DNA of 64,000 nucleotides from Clostridium sp. AM33-3 (GCF_003480315.1 NZ_QUIV01000008.1:1-64000), one strand, 5' to 3'. Positions 18,493 through 27,778 are shown, counted from the stretch's first letter. Program-made: numbers and translations. The notes: generated from the sequence alone by a model not told the origin.

Positions 18493-19530
18493 TTATTTCT
18501 GGTGAAACTGCTTCTGCAGCCACCCATACAGTTTTGGTGCCGAAGTCTCAAACCGGATAAAAAACCTTGTCCTTGCATTCAGTTCCCGGTAAAATTCCCG
18601 GTTTTCCTTATTTAATACAGTTTCATAATGTTTGGTGTTCACCCGGGTCAGGAACAGAAGCCGCCGGATGGCATGCTCCACCGTGTTGTGGAACCGGCCT
18701 CCGCTGAAAGCATCAAAGCCATGATACATTGCCGTCATGGCCTCCGCATAATCCTGCTGCTTTTTCTCGTAATCCCCCTGCTTCATGAGAGTAGTCCAGG
18801 AAGCCGCACCGCCCAGGCGGTACACACACATGGGTTCATCCATGTACCAGGCCCAGCCGCGGTTTGCAGAAAGCAGCTGCAGCGGAATATCCGCGATGGG
18901 TGCGTTGTTATAAAATTCCGGCAGCTCCGCTACCATTTCCCGGTAAAACATCAGGGATGCCGTGGGATATCCGGAGGTCTTGTCAATGATCTCCTCCGGA
19001 GAGATCATGCGGCTGCCCTTATAGGGACGCATGGCATGCTCCGTCAGTGCCTTTCCCTGCACCTCGATCTTTGCGCTGTGGAAACAAAGAGAACAGCCCG
19101 GATTCGCTTCCAGGTAATCCACCTGTTTCTGAAGCTTGTGCATATCGGTCCAGTAGTCGTCCCCTTCACACATGGCAATATACTTTCCTCTGGCACGCGG
19201 AAAATTGAAGGTTCCGCTGACGTTGGTCAGTCCCTTTGAGTACTGGTTTTCCGTTTGCAGGATTGGGAATATCCGGTCCGGATACCGTTCTGCGTACTCA
19301 CGGATGATCTCTGCCGTTCCATCTGAGGACGCATCATCGTGGATCAGGACCTCATAGGCAAAATCTGTCTGCTGGTTTACAAAGCCCTCCAGCGCGTCCC
19401 GGATATAGGAGACCTGATTGTATGTGATACAGCAGACACTGACCATAATGCCGGAGCCTTTGCACTCTGCTTCAAAACCAGGTTCCCTCCTTTTATTTTC
19501 CATATCCTTTTTTTCTTCGTGCACCATCAT
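18493..19530 (-). CDS. GT2 family glycosyltransferase, first gene of polysaccharide operon
   Basis: This is a GT2 glycosyltransferase of about 345 residues. MVSVCCITYNQVSYIRDALE begins the catalytic domain; VLIHDDASSDGT and MCEGDDYWTD carry the nucleotide and metal-binding acidic residues, and the second half (EIIDKTSGYPTASLMFYRE, PLQLLSANRGWAWYMDEPMC) is typical of the group that acts on capsule or wall glycans. The start is uncertain among the ATGs at 19530, 19527 and 19503; AGGA and GGAAAA lie upstream of the first two. It is the first gene after the promoter at 19600-19628 and so opens the operon of about 12 genes running down to 7326. Confidence 0.88.
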   Translation of the reverse strand: MMVHEEKKDMENKRREPGFEAECKGSGIMVSVCCITYNQVSYIRDALEGFVNQQTDFAYEVLIHDDASSDGTAEIIREYAERYPDRIFPILQTENQYSKGLTNVSGTFNFPRARGKYIAMCEGDDYWTDMHKLQKQVDYLEANPGCSLCFHSAKIEVQGKALTEHAMRPYKGSRMISPEEIIDKTSGYPTASLMFYREMVAELPEFYNNAPIADIPLQLLSANRGWAWYMDEPMCVYRLGGAASWTTLMKQGDYEKKQQDYAEAMTAMYHGFDAFSGGRFHNTVEHAIRRLLFLTRVNTKHYETVLNKENREFYRELNARTRFFIRFETSAPKLYGWLQKQFHQK

Positions 19531-19599
19531 GATCCTGTTTTTTCCTTTTCTTCCCAACTCTGTGACAATTCCCTTACATTTTTATTGCTAATCCCTTTT

Positions 19600-19628
19600 A
19601 TTTTACATGATTGCCAATAAATTGTAAA
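19600..19628 (-). promoter_or_regulatory. Sigma-A-type promoter of the polysaccharide operon
   Basis: On the minus strand TTTACA (19623-19628) and TAAAAT (19600-19605) are separated by exactly 17 bases. The site lies about 70 bases before the first glycosyltransferase and diverges from the L,D-transpeptidase gene. Confidence 0.55.
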
Positions 19629-19708
19629 TCAGATATGGTCTTTTCACCCTATTTATGATAGATTAACAATGAATGGTATATTTATTATTTTCAGGAGGTT
19701 TTTTAACC

Positions 19709-21355
19709 ATGCGTAAACATACAAAAGCAGGATTCGCACTGCTGATGGCTGGCATAATGATGGCCGGATCTGTTACCAGCGCCCTTGCGGCAACAGATGC
19801 CACCGCAGCAACCAGCGGCGTCATTGACACTACCAAAAAGACCGCGGTGACCGGTCCGGGAGCTGTCGGTCCGGGAAGCACTGCAGCTTCCACAGAAACC
19901 ACTTCTGACGGCCACACATTCTCCACGGAAGCTCCCGGTTCCACCACCACGGAAACTTCAGGCGCATCCCAGGCAGAGAACGTGCAGACCACCGCACCGG
20001 AATCCGCCCCGGCTTCCGAAGCTTCCCAGGACGTTACGAGCGGCCAGGACAATGCCCTGACCGAGGATCAGGCAAACCAGCTGGAATCTGAGCAGGCTGC
20101 CGCTGAGGCTGAAGCAGAAGCCAGCCACACCGGCCCCCTTTCCGTTCCTCTGCGTCAGCCGCGCCTGCAGACTACAGTTCTCTTAAATGACAGCCATAAC
20201 TGGTCCGGCGCCTTTGTCAACGACCAGCAGATCTCAACCGACGGCGTGCCGTTTTCTTCCATTTCCACCTTTCTGGAAAATATCTTCGGAAACGTGCTGT
20301 ACCGCGCTTATAACTCCTCCACCGGCTGGACCGGCTGGGCATTAAACGGTCAGCAGACGTTCTTTGACGGCAATGCCTGGCATCCGGTTGAGGCCATCCA
20401 GTACCGCTTCGCAGGCCCGGTGAATGACCAGTATGACATTTACTATTCTGCCCTGTTAAGCGACGGCACCCAGACCGGATGGGGTAAAAACGGCGAGACC
20501 GTAGGTACCATGAACACCGGACTTTACCTGACCGGTTTCCGTCTTGCTTATTTCGCCAAAAATACCGCCAGCGGCCTTGACACCTCCAACACCTTAAAAT
20601 CTGCCCATGCAGATGGCATCCAGTATGTAGACGGCCAGATGCGCTATATCCACGGCAACGGCGACAGCTACACCGGCTGGGGCTGGCTTGGCAGTGACCG
20701 CTACTACTTTAAGGACTCCGTTCCGGTAACCGGTTGGCAGTACATCGACGGCCTGAAATACTACTTCGGAGAAGACGGCCGGATGTGGAGCGATGTCGAA
20801 TCCCTGCTTGGCAGCGATGGTCCGTATCTCATCAAGATCAACAAGGAAATGAACTGCATGACCATTTACGCACAGGATGGCGGAAACGGCTACATCATCC
20901 CGGTAAAATCCTTCTTGACCTCCGTTGGTGATGATACCCCGGTCGGCACCTTCAAGACTCCGGAAAAATACCGTTGGAGACTGATGATCCATGATGTATA
21001 CACCCAGTATGCAACCCGTCTCGGTGCAGGACTTCCGATTCTGATCCACTCCATCATCTACGATGCCGCAAACCCGATGACTGTATGGGCAAGCACCTAC
21101 AACAACATGGGTATCGCCCGTTCCGCAGGCTGCATCCGACTGGTGAGCGGTGACGCAAAATGGGTTTATGACCACTGTGCACTGGGAACTACCGTACAGG
21201 TTTACAATTCTTCCGTTGCAGGCCCGTTTGAGCGTCCGACCATTGCAGCAGAGATTCCGTTTGAGCAGACCTGGGATCCGAGTGACCCGAACGTAACCCA
21301 GGATATGATCAATGCAGAAACCGCACGGATCCTGGCAAAATTCCAGAATCAGTAA
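19709..21355 (+). CDS. Secreted L,D-transpeptidase with ChW and choline-binding repeats
   Basis: This protein of 548 residues has a signal peptide (MRKHTKAGFALLMAGIMMAG, cleavage near SALA-A). A low-complexity Thr/Ser/Ala/Glu-rich linker follows to about residue 145. Then come ChW-type repeats marked by WTGWALNG and TQTGWGKNGE, then choline-binding-like repeats (GWGWLGSDRYYF, GWQYIDGLKYYFGEDGRM), and a C-terminal YkuD domain with DDTPVGTFKTP and the catalytic SAGCIRL. It should form 3-3 peptidoglycan cross-links or attach proteins at the wall. The ATG at 19709 has AGGAGG ten bases upstream; an earlier in-frame ATG at 19673 would put the signal peptide inside. It diverges from the polysaccharide operon and ends at a strong terminator. 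Confidence 0.93.
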   Translation: MRKHTKAGFALLMAGIMMAGSVTSALAATDATAATSGVIDTTKKTAVTGPGAVGPGSTAASTETTSDGHTFSTEAPGSTTTETSGASQAENVQTTAPESAPASEASQDVTSGQDNALTEDQANQLESEQAAAEAEAEASHTGPLSVPLRQPRLQTTVLLNDSHNWSGAFVNDQQISTDGVPFSSISTFLENIFGNVLYRAYNSSTGWTGWALNGQQTFFDGNAWHPVEAIQYRFAGPVNDQYDIYYSALLSDGTQTGWGKNGETVGTMNTGLYLTGFRLAYFAKNTASGLDTSNTLKSAHADGIQYVDGQMRYIHGNGDSYTGWGWLGSDRYYFKDSVPVTGWQYIDGLKYYFGEDGRMWSDVESLLGSDGPYLIKINKEMNCMTIYAQDGGNGYIIPVKSFLTSVGDDTPVGTFKTPEKYRWRLMIHDVYTQYATRLGAGLPILIHSIIYDAANPMTVWASTYNNMGIARSAGCIRLVSGDAKWVYDHCALGTTVQVYNSSVAGPFERPTIAAEIPFEQTWDPSDPNVTQDMINAETARILAKFQNQ

Positions 21356-21372
21356 ATTTCCTGTAAAAGCAC

Positions 21373-21418
21373 AAAAAAATCCCCCGTGAGCTGCCTGGCA
21401 GTTCACGGGGGATTTTTC
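21373..21418. terminator. Bidirectional terminator
   Basis: AAATCCCCCGTGA and TCACGGGGGATTT pair across a CTGCC/GGCAG stem extension, with a T-run on one side and an A-run on the other. It sits between the convergent L,D-transpeptidase and phosphoglucomutase genes and can end transcription of both. Confidence 0.92.
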
Positions 21419-21437
21419 TGTATCACGTATTCTTAAT

Positions 21438-23174
21438 TTACAGCAGCTTGTCCACTTCTGCCATCAATGCTTTTCCAAGTGCCTCGGACTTCGCGTCTGC
21501 GTCCTCTAAGGAAGTTCCCTTAATTCCGTAGTAGAACTTGATCTTCGGCTCGGTGCCGGACGGACGGATGCAAAGCCATGCGTTGTCGTTCATGTCGTAA
21601 TAGAGCACATTGGAGGACGGCAAGCCGGTCGGGGTTACCTCACCGGTAGCCATGTCGCGGATAGTGTCGTTCTTGTAGTCTCTTGCGGAAAGTACCTTAT
21701 ACTCGCCGAAACCTTCCGGAGTGTTGTTACGGAAATGCTCCATGATGGACTGGATCTTTGCCAGACCCTCAATGCCGGACAGTCCGATGGACTTGACTGC
21801 ATCCTTGTAGTAGCCGTATTTCTCATACATTGCTACCATTGCATCCCACAGGGTCATGTTTCTGGTCTTGTAGTATGCTGCAGCCTCGCACAGGGCAACG
21901 GTTGCGGAAACCGCGTCTTTATCGCGGGCATAGGTGCCGATCAGGCAGCCGTAGCTCTCTTCCATACCGAACATATAATGACCAACACCGGTGCGCTCCT
22001 CTTTTAAGATCTGCTGGCCAATCCACTTAAATCCGGTCAGGCACTCTACCAGCTTGCAGTTGTAGGAAGCTGCCACTGCATCGATCAGGTTGGTGCTGAC
22101 GATGGATTTCACCACTTCGCCGTCTGCCGGGATTGCATTCTTGGCTGCCTTCTGGCTCAGGACATACTCACACAGCAGGGAACCGGACATGTTACCGGTC
22201 AGGGAAATGTACTTGCCAGATCTGGTATCTTTTACATAAACGCCAAGACGGTCTGCATCCGGGTCGGTTGCCAGAACCAGGTCTGCGTTCTTCTCCTCAG
22301 CCAGCTTTAAGCCGAGGGCAAACGCCTCTGCTGCCTCCGGGTTCGGATAGCTTACGGTCGGGAAATCGCCATCCGGAAGCTCCTGCTCCGGTACAACATA
22401 TACATTCTCAAAGCCGATTTCCTTCAGCACTCTGCGTACCGGGATGTTACCGGTTCCATGGAGCGGGGTGTAAACGATGGTGATGTCTTTCTGCATCTTG
22501 TCGATGGCATCCTGGTTTACAACCTGTGCTTTTACATGAGCGATGTATTTGTCATCAATTTCTTTGCCGATCACTTCATAAAGACCGGCCGCCATAGCAT
22601 CCTCTGCGCTCATGGTCTTCACGGTGGACAGATCCTCAATGGCCAGAACCTCTTCCGTTACACCCTTGTCATGCGGCGGAGTAAACTGAGCGCCGTCCTC
22701 CCAGTATACCTTATAGCCGTTATACTCCGGCGGGTTGTGGCTTGCGGTTACGTTAATGCCGGCAATGCAGCCTAACTCGCGCACTGCAAAGGAGAGCTCC
22801 GGAGTCGGACGCAGGGACTCAAACTTATAAGCCTTGATACCGTTTGCTGCCAGGGTGCGTGCTGCCTCATCAGCGAACTCCGGAGACATGTGTCTGGAAT
22901 CGTAGGCGATAGCAACGCCCTTCTTACTGCCGCCCTGCCTGATGATGTAGTTTGCGAGACCCTGGGTCGCGCGGCGTACCACATAGATGTTCATGCGGTT
23001 AATACCGGCGCCGATAATACCGCGCAGTCCTGCGGTACCGAACTCCAGATCCATATAAAAACGTTCTTTAATCTCGTTTTCATCATGCTCAATCGCCTTC
23101 AGCTCTGCCTTGGTATCCTCATCGAAATACGGATTGGACAGCCATTCCCGGTAAATCTTCATGTAGTCTTTCAT
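21438..23174 (-). CDS. Phosphoglucomutase/phosphomannomutase
   Basis: This is an alpha-D-phosphohexomutase of 578 residues, the long Gram-positive type (PgcA-like), which interconverts glucose-6-phosphate and glucose-1-phosphate and so supplies nucleotide sugars for wall and capsule glycans. LEFGTAGLRGIIG begins the substrate domain, the phosphoserine loop is NVTASHNPPEYNGYKV, the metal loop is ATDPDADRLGVY, the sugar-binding loop contains GMEESYGCL and the phosphate-binding loop near the C-terminus is IRPSGTEPKIKFYY. Upstream AGGAGG supports the ATG at 23174, and a TATAAT-like box lies at 23220-23225. It is a link between central metabolism and the polysaccharide clusters in this window. Confidence 0.96.
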   Translation of the reverse strand: MKDYMKIYREWLSNPYFDEDTKAELKAIEHDENEIKERFYMDLEFGTAGLRGIIGAGINRMNIYVVRRATQGLANYIIRQGGSKKGVAIAYDSRHMSPEFADEAARTLAANGIKAYKFESLRPTPELSFAVRELGCIAGINVTASHNPPEYNGYKVYWEDGAQFTPPHDKGVTEEVLAIEDLSTVKTMSAEDAMAAGLYEVIGKEIDDKYIAHVKAQVVNQDAIDKMQKDITIVYTPLHGTGNIPVRRVLKEIGFENVYVVPEQELPDGDFPTVSYPNPEAAEAFALGLKLAEEKNADLVLATDPDADRLGVYVKDTRSGKYISLTGNMSGSLLCEYVLSQKAAKNAIPADGEVVKSIVSTNLIDAVAASYNCKLVECLTGFKWIGQQILKEERTGVGHYMFGMEESYGCLIGTYARDKDAVSATVALCEAAAYYKTRNMTLWDAMVAMYEKYGYYKDAVKSIGLSGIEGLAKIQSIMEHFRNNTPEGFGEYKVLSARDYKNDTIRDMATGEVTPTGLPSSNVLYYDMNDNAWLCIRPSGTEPKIKFYYGIKGTSLEDADAKSEALGKALMAEVDKLL

Positions 23175-23268
23175 AAAAACACATTCCTCCTGTGCTCCCT
23201 CATATTTAAAACTGTTTTAATTATACCGCAGTGCGGGAAAAAAAGGAAGATGAACCTGTCTGTGGTAC

Positions 23269-24252
23269 CTATTTTATTCTCGACAGAAATCTCCTTCTTG
23301 CCTCCCTTTGCGACTCCAGCGTCTTTAATTTTTCCATATTTTTCTCCGGGATCCAGGCCTTGTTGGCATTGTAATAATAGTTTAACTGCTTCCAGTATTT
23401 CTCCGGGTATAAAAACAGAAAATACAGGCAGCGCCGGTCATTGCGGCTCATGGGAAGCATGGCATCATAAGCATCCAGCATAGAGCATCCCAGATATTCA
23501 TCCCAGCCATGCTTCTCCATAACCTTCCGCATAAACCGGTACAGATCGCTCACCTGATGTCCCAGATGCATCTGGCTGAATTCAATGAACACTGCCTCCT
23601 GATCTCCTGGTAAAATATGATGCTGGTCTAAATCCCCGTGACACAAAAAGAGCCGGTTTCCCGCCTGATTCTGATCCAGCGGCTCCAGCCCCTTTTCTGC
23701 CTCCAGAGCCTGGGCGTAATACGCATCAAAGCTCTGCATGACCTGTAACTCAAATTCTGTTTTCCTGCGTTTTCCCCGGATAAAATTTCTCACCCGCCTC
23801 ATCTCCCGGCTGTGGCGCGCCATCTCCTCCGACAAAGCCGGTACAACCGTAGATCCTAAGTTCCATTCCTCCTGCCAGGGAATTTCCTGCAGTCCCCGGT
23901 GAAGCTGCGCGATCTGTCTGGCACAAAAAAGGATCTCGCGCCGGTCCCTAAGGCTGCATTCACGCTCCAAAAACCAGCGCTTCAGAATGTATTTTACTCC
24001 ATCCAGCCCTGCTGTCACCAGACCATCTTCCAGATTTCTCACATAACGGTCTGTCCTGCAGAGCCCCTGCTGTTCCAGCTGTCCCAGCACCGCGTCCTCA
24101 AATTCAAGGCGCTTTACTGTTCCCCGGTACTCTTTTAAAAGCCGGGGCCCGTCCGGGTACTCACAGATCCATGCACCCCGTCCGCGCCGGACACCTGTCA
24201 CCTCTCCCTCGTACTGCTTTAAGACCTCCAGATAGCTGTCATTCACGCTCAC
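23269..24252 (-). CDS. CotS-family spore coat protein (kinase-like fold)
   Basis: This is a 327-residue protein of the CotS/CotI/YutH family, spore-coat proteins with an aminoglycoside-phosphotransferase-like fold. Recognised features are LLKEYRGTVKRLEFEDAVL, DGVKYILKRWF, the catalytic-loop equivalent LCHGDLDQHHIL, the metal-loop equivalent AVFIEFSQMHLGHQVSDLYR in place of the usual IDF, and a C-terminal PEKYWKQLNYYYNANKAWIP typical of the group. Whether it phosphorylates anything is doubtful from the altered loops, although CotH-type relatives do. It is good evidence that the organism forms spores. It is transcribed in the same direction as phosphoglucomutase, upstream of it by about 95 bases. 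Confidence 0.88.
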   Translation of the reverse strand: MSVNDSYLEVLKQYEGEVTGVRRGRGAWICEYPDGPRLLKEYRGTVKRLEFEDAVLGQLEQQGLCRTDRYVRNLEDGLVTAGLDGVKYILKRWFLERECSLRDRREILFCARQIAQLHRGLQEIPWQEEWNLGSTVVPALSEEMARHSREMRRVRNFIRGKRRKTEFELQVMQSFDAYYAQALEAEKGLEPLDQNQAGNRLFLCHGDLDQHHILPGDQEAVFIEFSQMHLGHQVSDLYRFMRKVMEKHGWDEYLGCSMLDAYDAMLPMSRNDRRCLYFLFLYPEKYWKQLNYYYNANKAWIPEKNMEKLKTLESQREARRRFLSRIK

Positions 24253-24346
24253 CCCTCCACTTCATGCGCGGCGGTCCGGCGCCGCAACTGTTACTCTCCA
24301 ACCTATGAAAAGATTTCAGGGATTATACGTTTCTGCCATAAATTTC

Positions 24347-25528
24347 CTATCTGTGCATATCTGCAAGAAGCTTCAGCAACGTCTCCTTCTCATTATCCTT
24401 CGGCACCTCAAGCACATGCTCTAACAACTCATGCAGCATGGTACCCATCTCCTTGCCCGGCTTCACCCCGGTAGCAATGAGATCCTGGCCCTTTACGGCA
24501 AGCTCTTTTAAGCTTAAGCAGTCGCCGCGCCCGCGGATCAGGGCAACCAGAGCACGAATTTCCGTTCCATAGCCATTTAACTCCATCAGACTGTCCCAGA
24601 CCTCCGGCTCCATGCAGCTCATCATACGGCGTACCTCAGCTTCATCGGCCGCAGGAGTTACATCTGCCCAGGTCACCAGGGTCTTTACCCTGGAGACCGT
24701 TTCATTGTCCAGCTTTAAATCCCGAAGTACCCGCACTGCGTTTTCCGGACTGTTTCCACAGCGAAGAAAGGCTGCCCAGCGCACATATTTTTCTTTCGGC
24801 AGCGCTGCAGATACCCGGGCATTCTGCCAGTCCAACGCGGCAAAGGCCGGTGACACATAAGTACTGATGCCGGTCTCATAGACTTCGCGGATCTTTTCCG
24901 GATGCTCAGAGCAGAGAAGCTTTGTAAGCTCCATCTGGATGCGCTCCTTGCTCACCTTTGCCAGATTCGGTGCGATCACGGAAATTGCTTCAAAGGTTTC
25001 TTTCTCAATCTCAAAATCAAGCTGCGCGGAAAAACGGATAGCACGTAAAATGCGCAGCGCATCCTCCGTAAAGCGCTCCATGGCATTGCCCACACAGCGG
25101 ATACGGCGGGCTTTTAAATCTGCCACACCGTCAAAGGCATCCACGATCCCGGTCGCATGACTGTAGGCCATGGCATTGATGGTAAAATCCCTGCGGCGCA
25201 GGTCTTCCAGAAGATCTGAAGTAAATTCCACCTGCTTTGGATGACGTCCATCCTCATACTCACCGTCAATGCGATATGTCGTCACCTCATAACCGGTGCG
25301 GTCCATCATGATAGTTACTGTGCCGTGCTGAATGCCGGTGTCGATGGTTCGGCGGAACAATGCCTTTACCTGCTCCGGCCTTGCAGAAGTAGTAATATCC
25401 CAGTCACCGGGTTTGCGTCCAAGCAGGGTGTCACGCACACAGCCGCCTACTGCAAAGGCCTCGTAGCCGTGGCTGTTTAACGTATGAATGATCTGCTCCA
25501 CATGGGCAGGAATCTGCATGCTGTTCAT
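24347..25528 (-). CDS. cca: CCA tRNA nucleotidyltransferase / poly(A) polymerase family
   Basis: This class II tRNA nucleotidyltransferase adds or repairs the 3' CCA end of tRNAs. The 393-residue protein has the catalytic motif YEAFAVGGCVRDTLLGRKPGDWDIT with its DxD, then EVTTYRIDGEYEDGRHP, the LLEDLRRRDFTINAMAY motif, RRIRCVGNAMERFTEDALRI and RAIRFSAQLDFEI. The C-terminal region matches the poly(A)-polymerase-like head-neck-body layout, without an HD domain. In many Clostridia one such enzyme does the entire CCA addition. The ATG at 25528 is the likely start, although an ATG three codons later is possible. Confidence 0.94.
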   Translation of the reverse strand: MNSMQIPAHVEQIIHTLNSHGYEAFAVGGCVRDTLLGRKPGDWDITTSARPEQVKALFRRTIDTGIQHGTVTIMMDRTGYEVTTYRIDGEYEDGRHPKQVEFTSDLLEDLRRRDFTINAMAYSHATGIVDAFDGVADLKARRIRCVGNAMERFTEDALRILRAIRFSAQLDFEIEKETFEAISVIAPNLAKVSKERIQMELTKLLCSEHPEKIREVYETGISTYVSPAFAALDWQNARVSAALPKEKYVRWAAFLRCGNSPENAVRVLRDLKLDNETVSRVKTLVTWADVTPAADEAEVRRMMSCMEPEVWDSLMELNGYGTEIRALVALIRGRGDCLSLKELAVKGQDLIATGVKPGKEMGTMLHELLEHVLEVPKDNEKETLLKLLADMHR

Positions 25529-25615
25529 ATCGTAAATTCTCTCTTTCCTGTTTGTTCCAACATTTCAGAATCATTATAAAGGTCATCCTGAAAAAAAACA
25601 AGAATGACTTCCGGA

Positions 25616-25644
25616 TTTACAAACTGCGCTACAAATTATATAAT
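25616..25644 (+). promoter_or_regulatory. Sigma-A promoter of the alanine symporter gene
   Basis: TTTACA at 25616-25621 and TATAAT at 25639-25644 are separated by 17 bases. A perfect 10-bp hairpin, GCAGCTGCGC/GCGCAGCTGC, follows at 25657-25682 in the leader, without a T-run. Confidence 0.8.
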
Positions 25645-25712
25645 AGAGGCATTGCAGCAGCTGCGCCTCCCTGCGCAGCTGCCAAAACATGATTCAGAAA
25701 GGATTTTTACCA

Positions 25713-27101
25713 TTGATTACAAAGCTCATTGAAACCGTTTATACCTTTTTGTGGGGTGATCTGTTTACCCTTCCGGTCATGGGAAGCTCTGTGGGCATCT
25801 CCCTGATGCTTCTGCTGCTCATCCCGGCCGGAGTCTACTTTACCATCCGTACCCGGCTGCTTCCGGTTCGCCTGTTCTCTGACATGATGAAAGCCCTGAA
25901 AGAGAAAAAAGAAACGCCGGACAGCCTGTCCTCATTTCAGACGCTCATCATCTCCACTGCCACCCGTGTTGGCATGGGAAATCTGGTAGGCGTCGTAGCT
26001 GCAGTTTCCCTGGGGGGTGCCGGTGCCGTATTCTGGATGTGGGTGACTGCCCTTCTCGGTGCTTCTACTGCCTTTGTAGAAGCTGCTCTGGCACAAAAAT
26101 ACAAAGAACCGGACCCTCTTTACGGCGGCTATCACGGAGGACCGGCTTACTACATTCACCATTTTGTCGAAGCAAAAACCGGAAAAACCCTCAGACATTC
26201 CCTGACTGCCTCCCTGTTTGCCATCTCCGGCCTGATCTGCTGGTGCGGCATCAGCCAGGTAATCAGCAATTCCGTAAGCTCTGCTTTTGCCAACGCATTC
26301 CGGATTCCGCCCATCGTCACCACGATCCTTCTGGTATTACTGGCTGCAGTCATTGTGCTTCGGAAAAACGCAACCATAAAAGTTCTGGATATTATGGTTC
26401 CGATCATGGCGGTTGGTTTTTTCCTGCTTACATTGTTCATCATCCTGGTCAATCTGCCAAAGCTTCCGTCCGTATTCAGCCGTATCTTTTCAGAGGCCTT
26501 CGGCATGCGTCAGGCGGTATCCGGCAGTTTTGGAGCTGTTCTTATGAACGGAGTCAAACGCGGCCTGTTTTCCAATGAAGCTGGTTCCGGCTCCGCTCCC
26601 TGCGCGGCTGCCGCCGCCCAGAGCAAAGATCCGGTCCATACCGGTCTGACCCAGTCGCTTGGCGTTCTGATTGACACCCTTGTAATCTGCAGCTGCACTG
26701 CCATGATCATGCTGCTGGTTCCGGAAGAGCTGACAGGCGGCCTTGCCGGCATGGATCTCCTGCAGACCGCCATGCAGTACCACCTGGGATATGCCGGTGT
26801 CATTTTTATTGCAGTGACCCTGGCTTTGTTCAGCTTCTCCACCTTCATCGGCATTCTCTTCTACGCCCGTTCCAACGTGGCATACCTCTTTGGAAACCGC
26901 TGGTGTTACCAGACTGCCTACAAGGTGCTGGCTCTTATCATGCTGTTTATCGGTGGCCTTGAGCAGTACACGGTTGTCTGGGATCTGGGCGATGTCGGGA
27001 TCGGACTGATGACGCTGTTTAATATTGCGGTGCTATATCCGATGTCAAAGGAAGCACTGGAATTATTAAAACAGTATGAAGAGAAGAAACATTTGCAGTA
27101 A
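25713..27101 (+). CDS. Sodium:alanine symporter family protein (AGCS)
   Basis: This is a secondary transporter of about 460 residues that imports alanine, glycine or a related amino acid with sodium. Family segments are FQTLIISTATRVGMGNLVGV (sodium and substrate site), VSLGGAGAVFWMWVTALLGA, AQKYKEPDPLYGGYHGGPAYYI shortened from the AGCS signature, and GLFSNEAGSGSAPCAAA. About 11 helices are visible. I prefer the TTG at 25713, which has AGAAAGGA nine bases upstream, over the ATG at 25689, which follows the leader hairpin and has no ribosome binding site. It has its own promoter and is followed by a LysE exporter gene after 62 bases, with which it may be cotranscribed. Confidence 0.93.
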   Translation: MITKLIETVYTFLWGDLFTLPVMGSSVGISLMLLLLIPAGVYFTIRTRLLPVRLFSDMMKALKEKKETPDSLSSFQTLIISTATRVGMGNLVGVVAAVSLGGAGAVFWMWVTALLGASTAFVEAALAQKYKEPDPLYGGYHGGPAYYIHHFVEAKTGKTLRHSLTASLFAISGLICWCGISQVISNSVSSAFANAFRIPPIVTTILLVLLAAVIVLRKNATIKVLDIMVPIMAVGFFLLTLFIILVNLPKLPSVFSRIFSEAFGMRQAVSGSFGAVLMNGVKRGLFSNEAGSGSAPCAAAAAQSKDPVHTGLTQSLGVLIDTLVICSCTAMIMLLVPEELTGGLAGMDLLQTAMQYHLGYAGVIFIAVTLALFSFSTFIGILFYARSNVAYLFGNRWCYQTAYKVLALIMLFIGGLEQYTVVWDLGDVGIGLMTLFNIAVLYPMSKEALELLKQYEEKKHLQ

Positions 27102-27163
27102 TCATGAAAATATGAAGCTATTACAGAATTTATAGAGTTTCGAGAAAAAAGGGGGAATCATTC

Positions 27164-27757
27164 ATGCCGCTGTCTGTCCTGATCGAGATGACCATTTCCG
27201 CCATTCTCACCGTGTGGTCACCGGGCCCCAACAATATCCTGTTGCTTTCCACGGCAAGCAAGTACGGGGTGTCCGGCAACCTGAGCTTTATGACCGGCAT
27301 CTGGAGCGGTTCCCTCACGCTGATGTGTCTTTCCGGGTTTTTCTGCAGTACACTCGGCACAGTGATCCCAGGAATCCAGCCTGTCATGAAGTATCTCGGA
27401 GCAGCCTATATTTTGTATCTGGCCTGGCAGACTTTAAAGCGGCGTCCTCCATCCGACCAGGTCCAGGAGAAAAAGCCAACCTGGCTTATGGGTTTTATCC
27501 TGCAGCTGGTCAATGTGAAGATCATCATTTACGGACTTACCATGTTTTCCGCTTACATCCTTCCTTACGAATCCAGAATCCACATGCTCTTTTTCTTTGC
27601 CGTTTATCTGATGATCCTTGGCGCACTCGGAAACCTAATCTGGGCATTTGCAGGAAATGTGCTGAAGCAATTTTACAGCAACTACTATAAGCTGATGAAT
27701 GCTGTTATGGCATTGCTCCTGGTGTGGTGTTCACTGCGGATCACCGGTGCATTTTAG
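27164..27757 (+). CDS. LysE/RhtB family amino acid exporter
   Basis: This is a membrane exporter of 197 residues with the LysE-family N-terminus (ILTVWSPGPNNILLLSTAS), where the PGPN motif is diagnostic. About six hydrophobic helices follow, with AAYILYLAWQTLKRRPP after the third and FILQLVNVKIIIYGL before the fourth. It would expel an amino acid or its analogue. AGGGGG lies eight bases before the ATG at 27164. Sitting right behind an amino acid importer suggests a balance of uptake and release of one substrate, but specificity cannot be read from sequence. Confidence 0.9.
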   Translation: MPLSVLIEMTISAILTVWSPGPNNILLLSTASKYGVSGNLSFMTGIWSGSLTLMCLSGFFCSTLGTVIPGIQPVMKYLGAAYILYLAWQTLKRRPPSDQVQEKKPTWLMGFILQLVNVKIIIYGLTMFSAYILPYESRIHMLFFFAVYLMILGALGNLIWAFAGNVLKQFYSNYYKLMNAVMALLLVWCSLRITGAF

Positions 27758-27778
27758 GCATACCTGCCCAGCAATGTG

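Noticed and set aside
20594..21406. A 270-codon minus-strand frame opposite the L,D-transpeptidase
   Set aside because: Antisense shadow of a well-supported gene; it is Cys/His-rich without family motifs and runs through the terminator.
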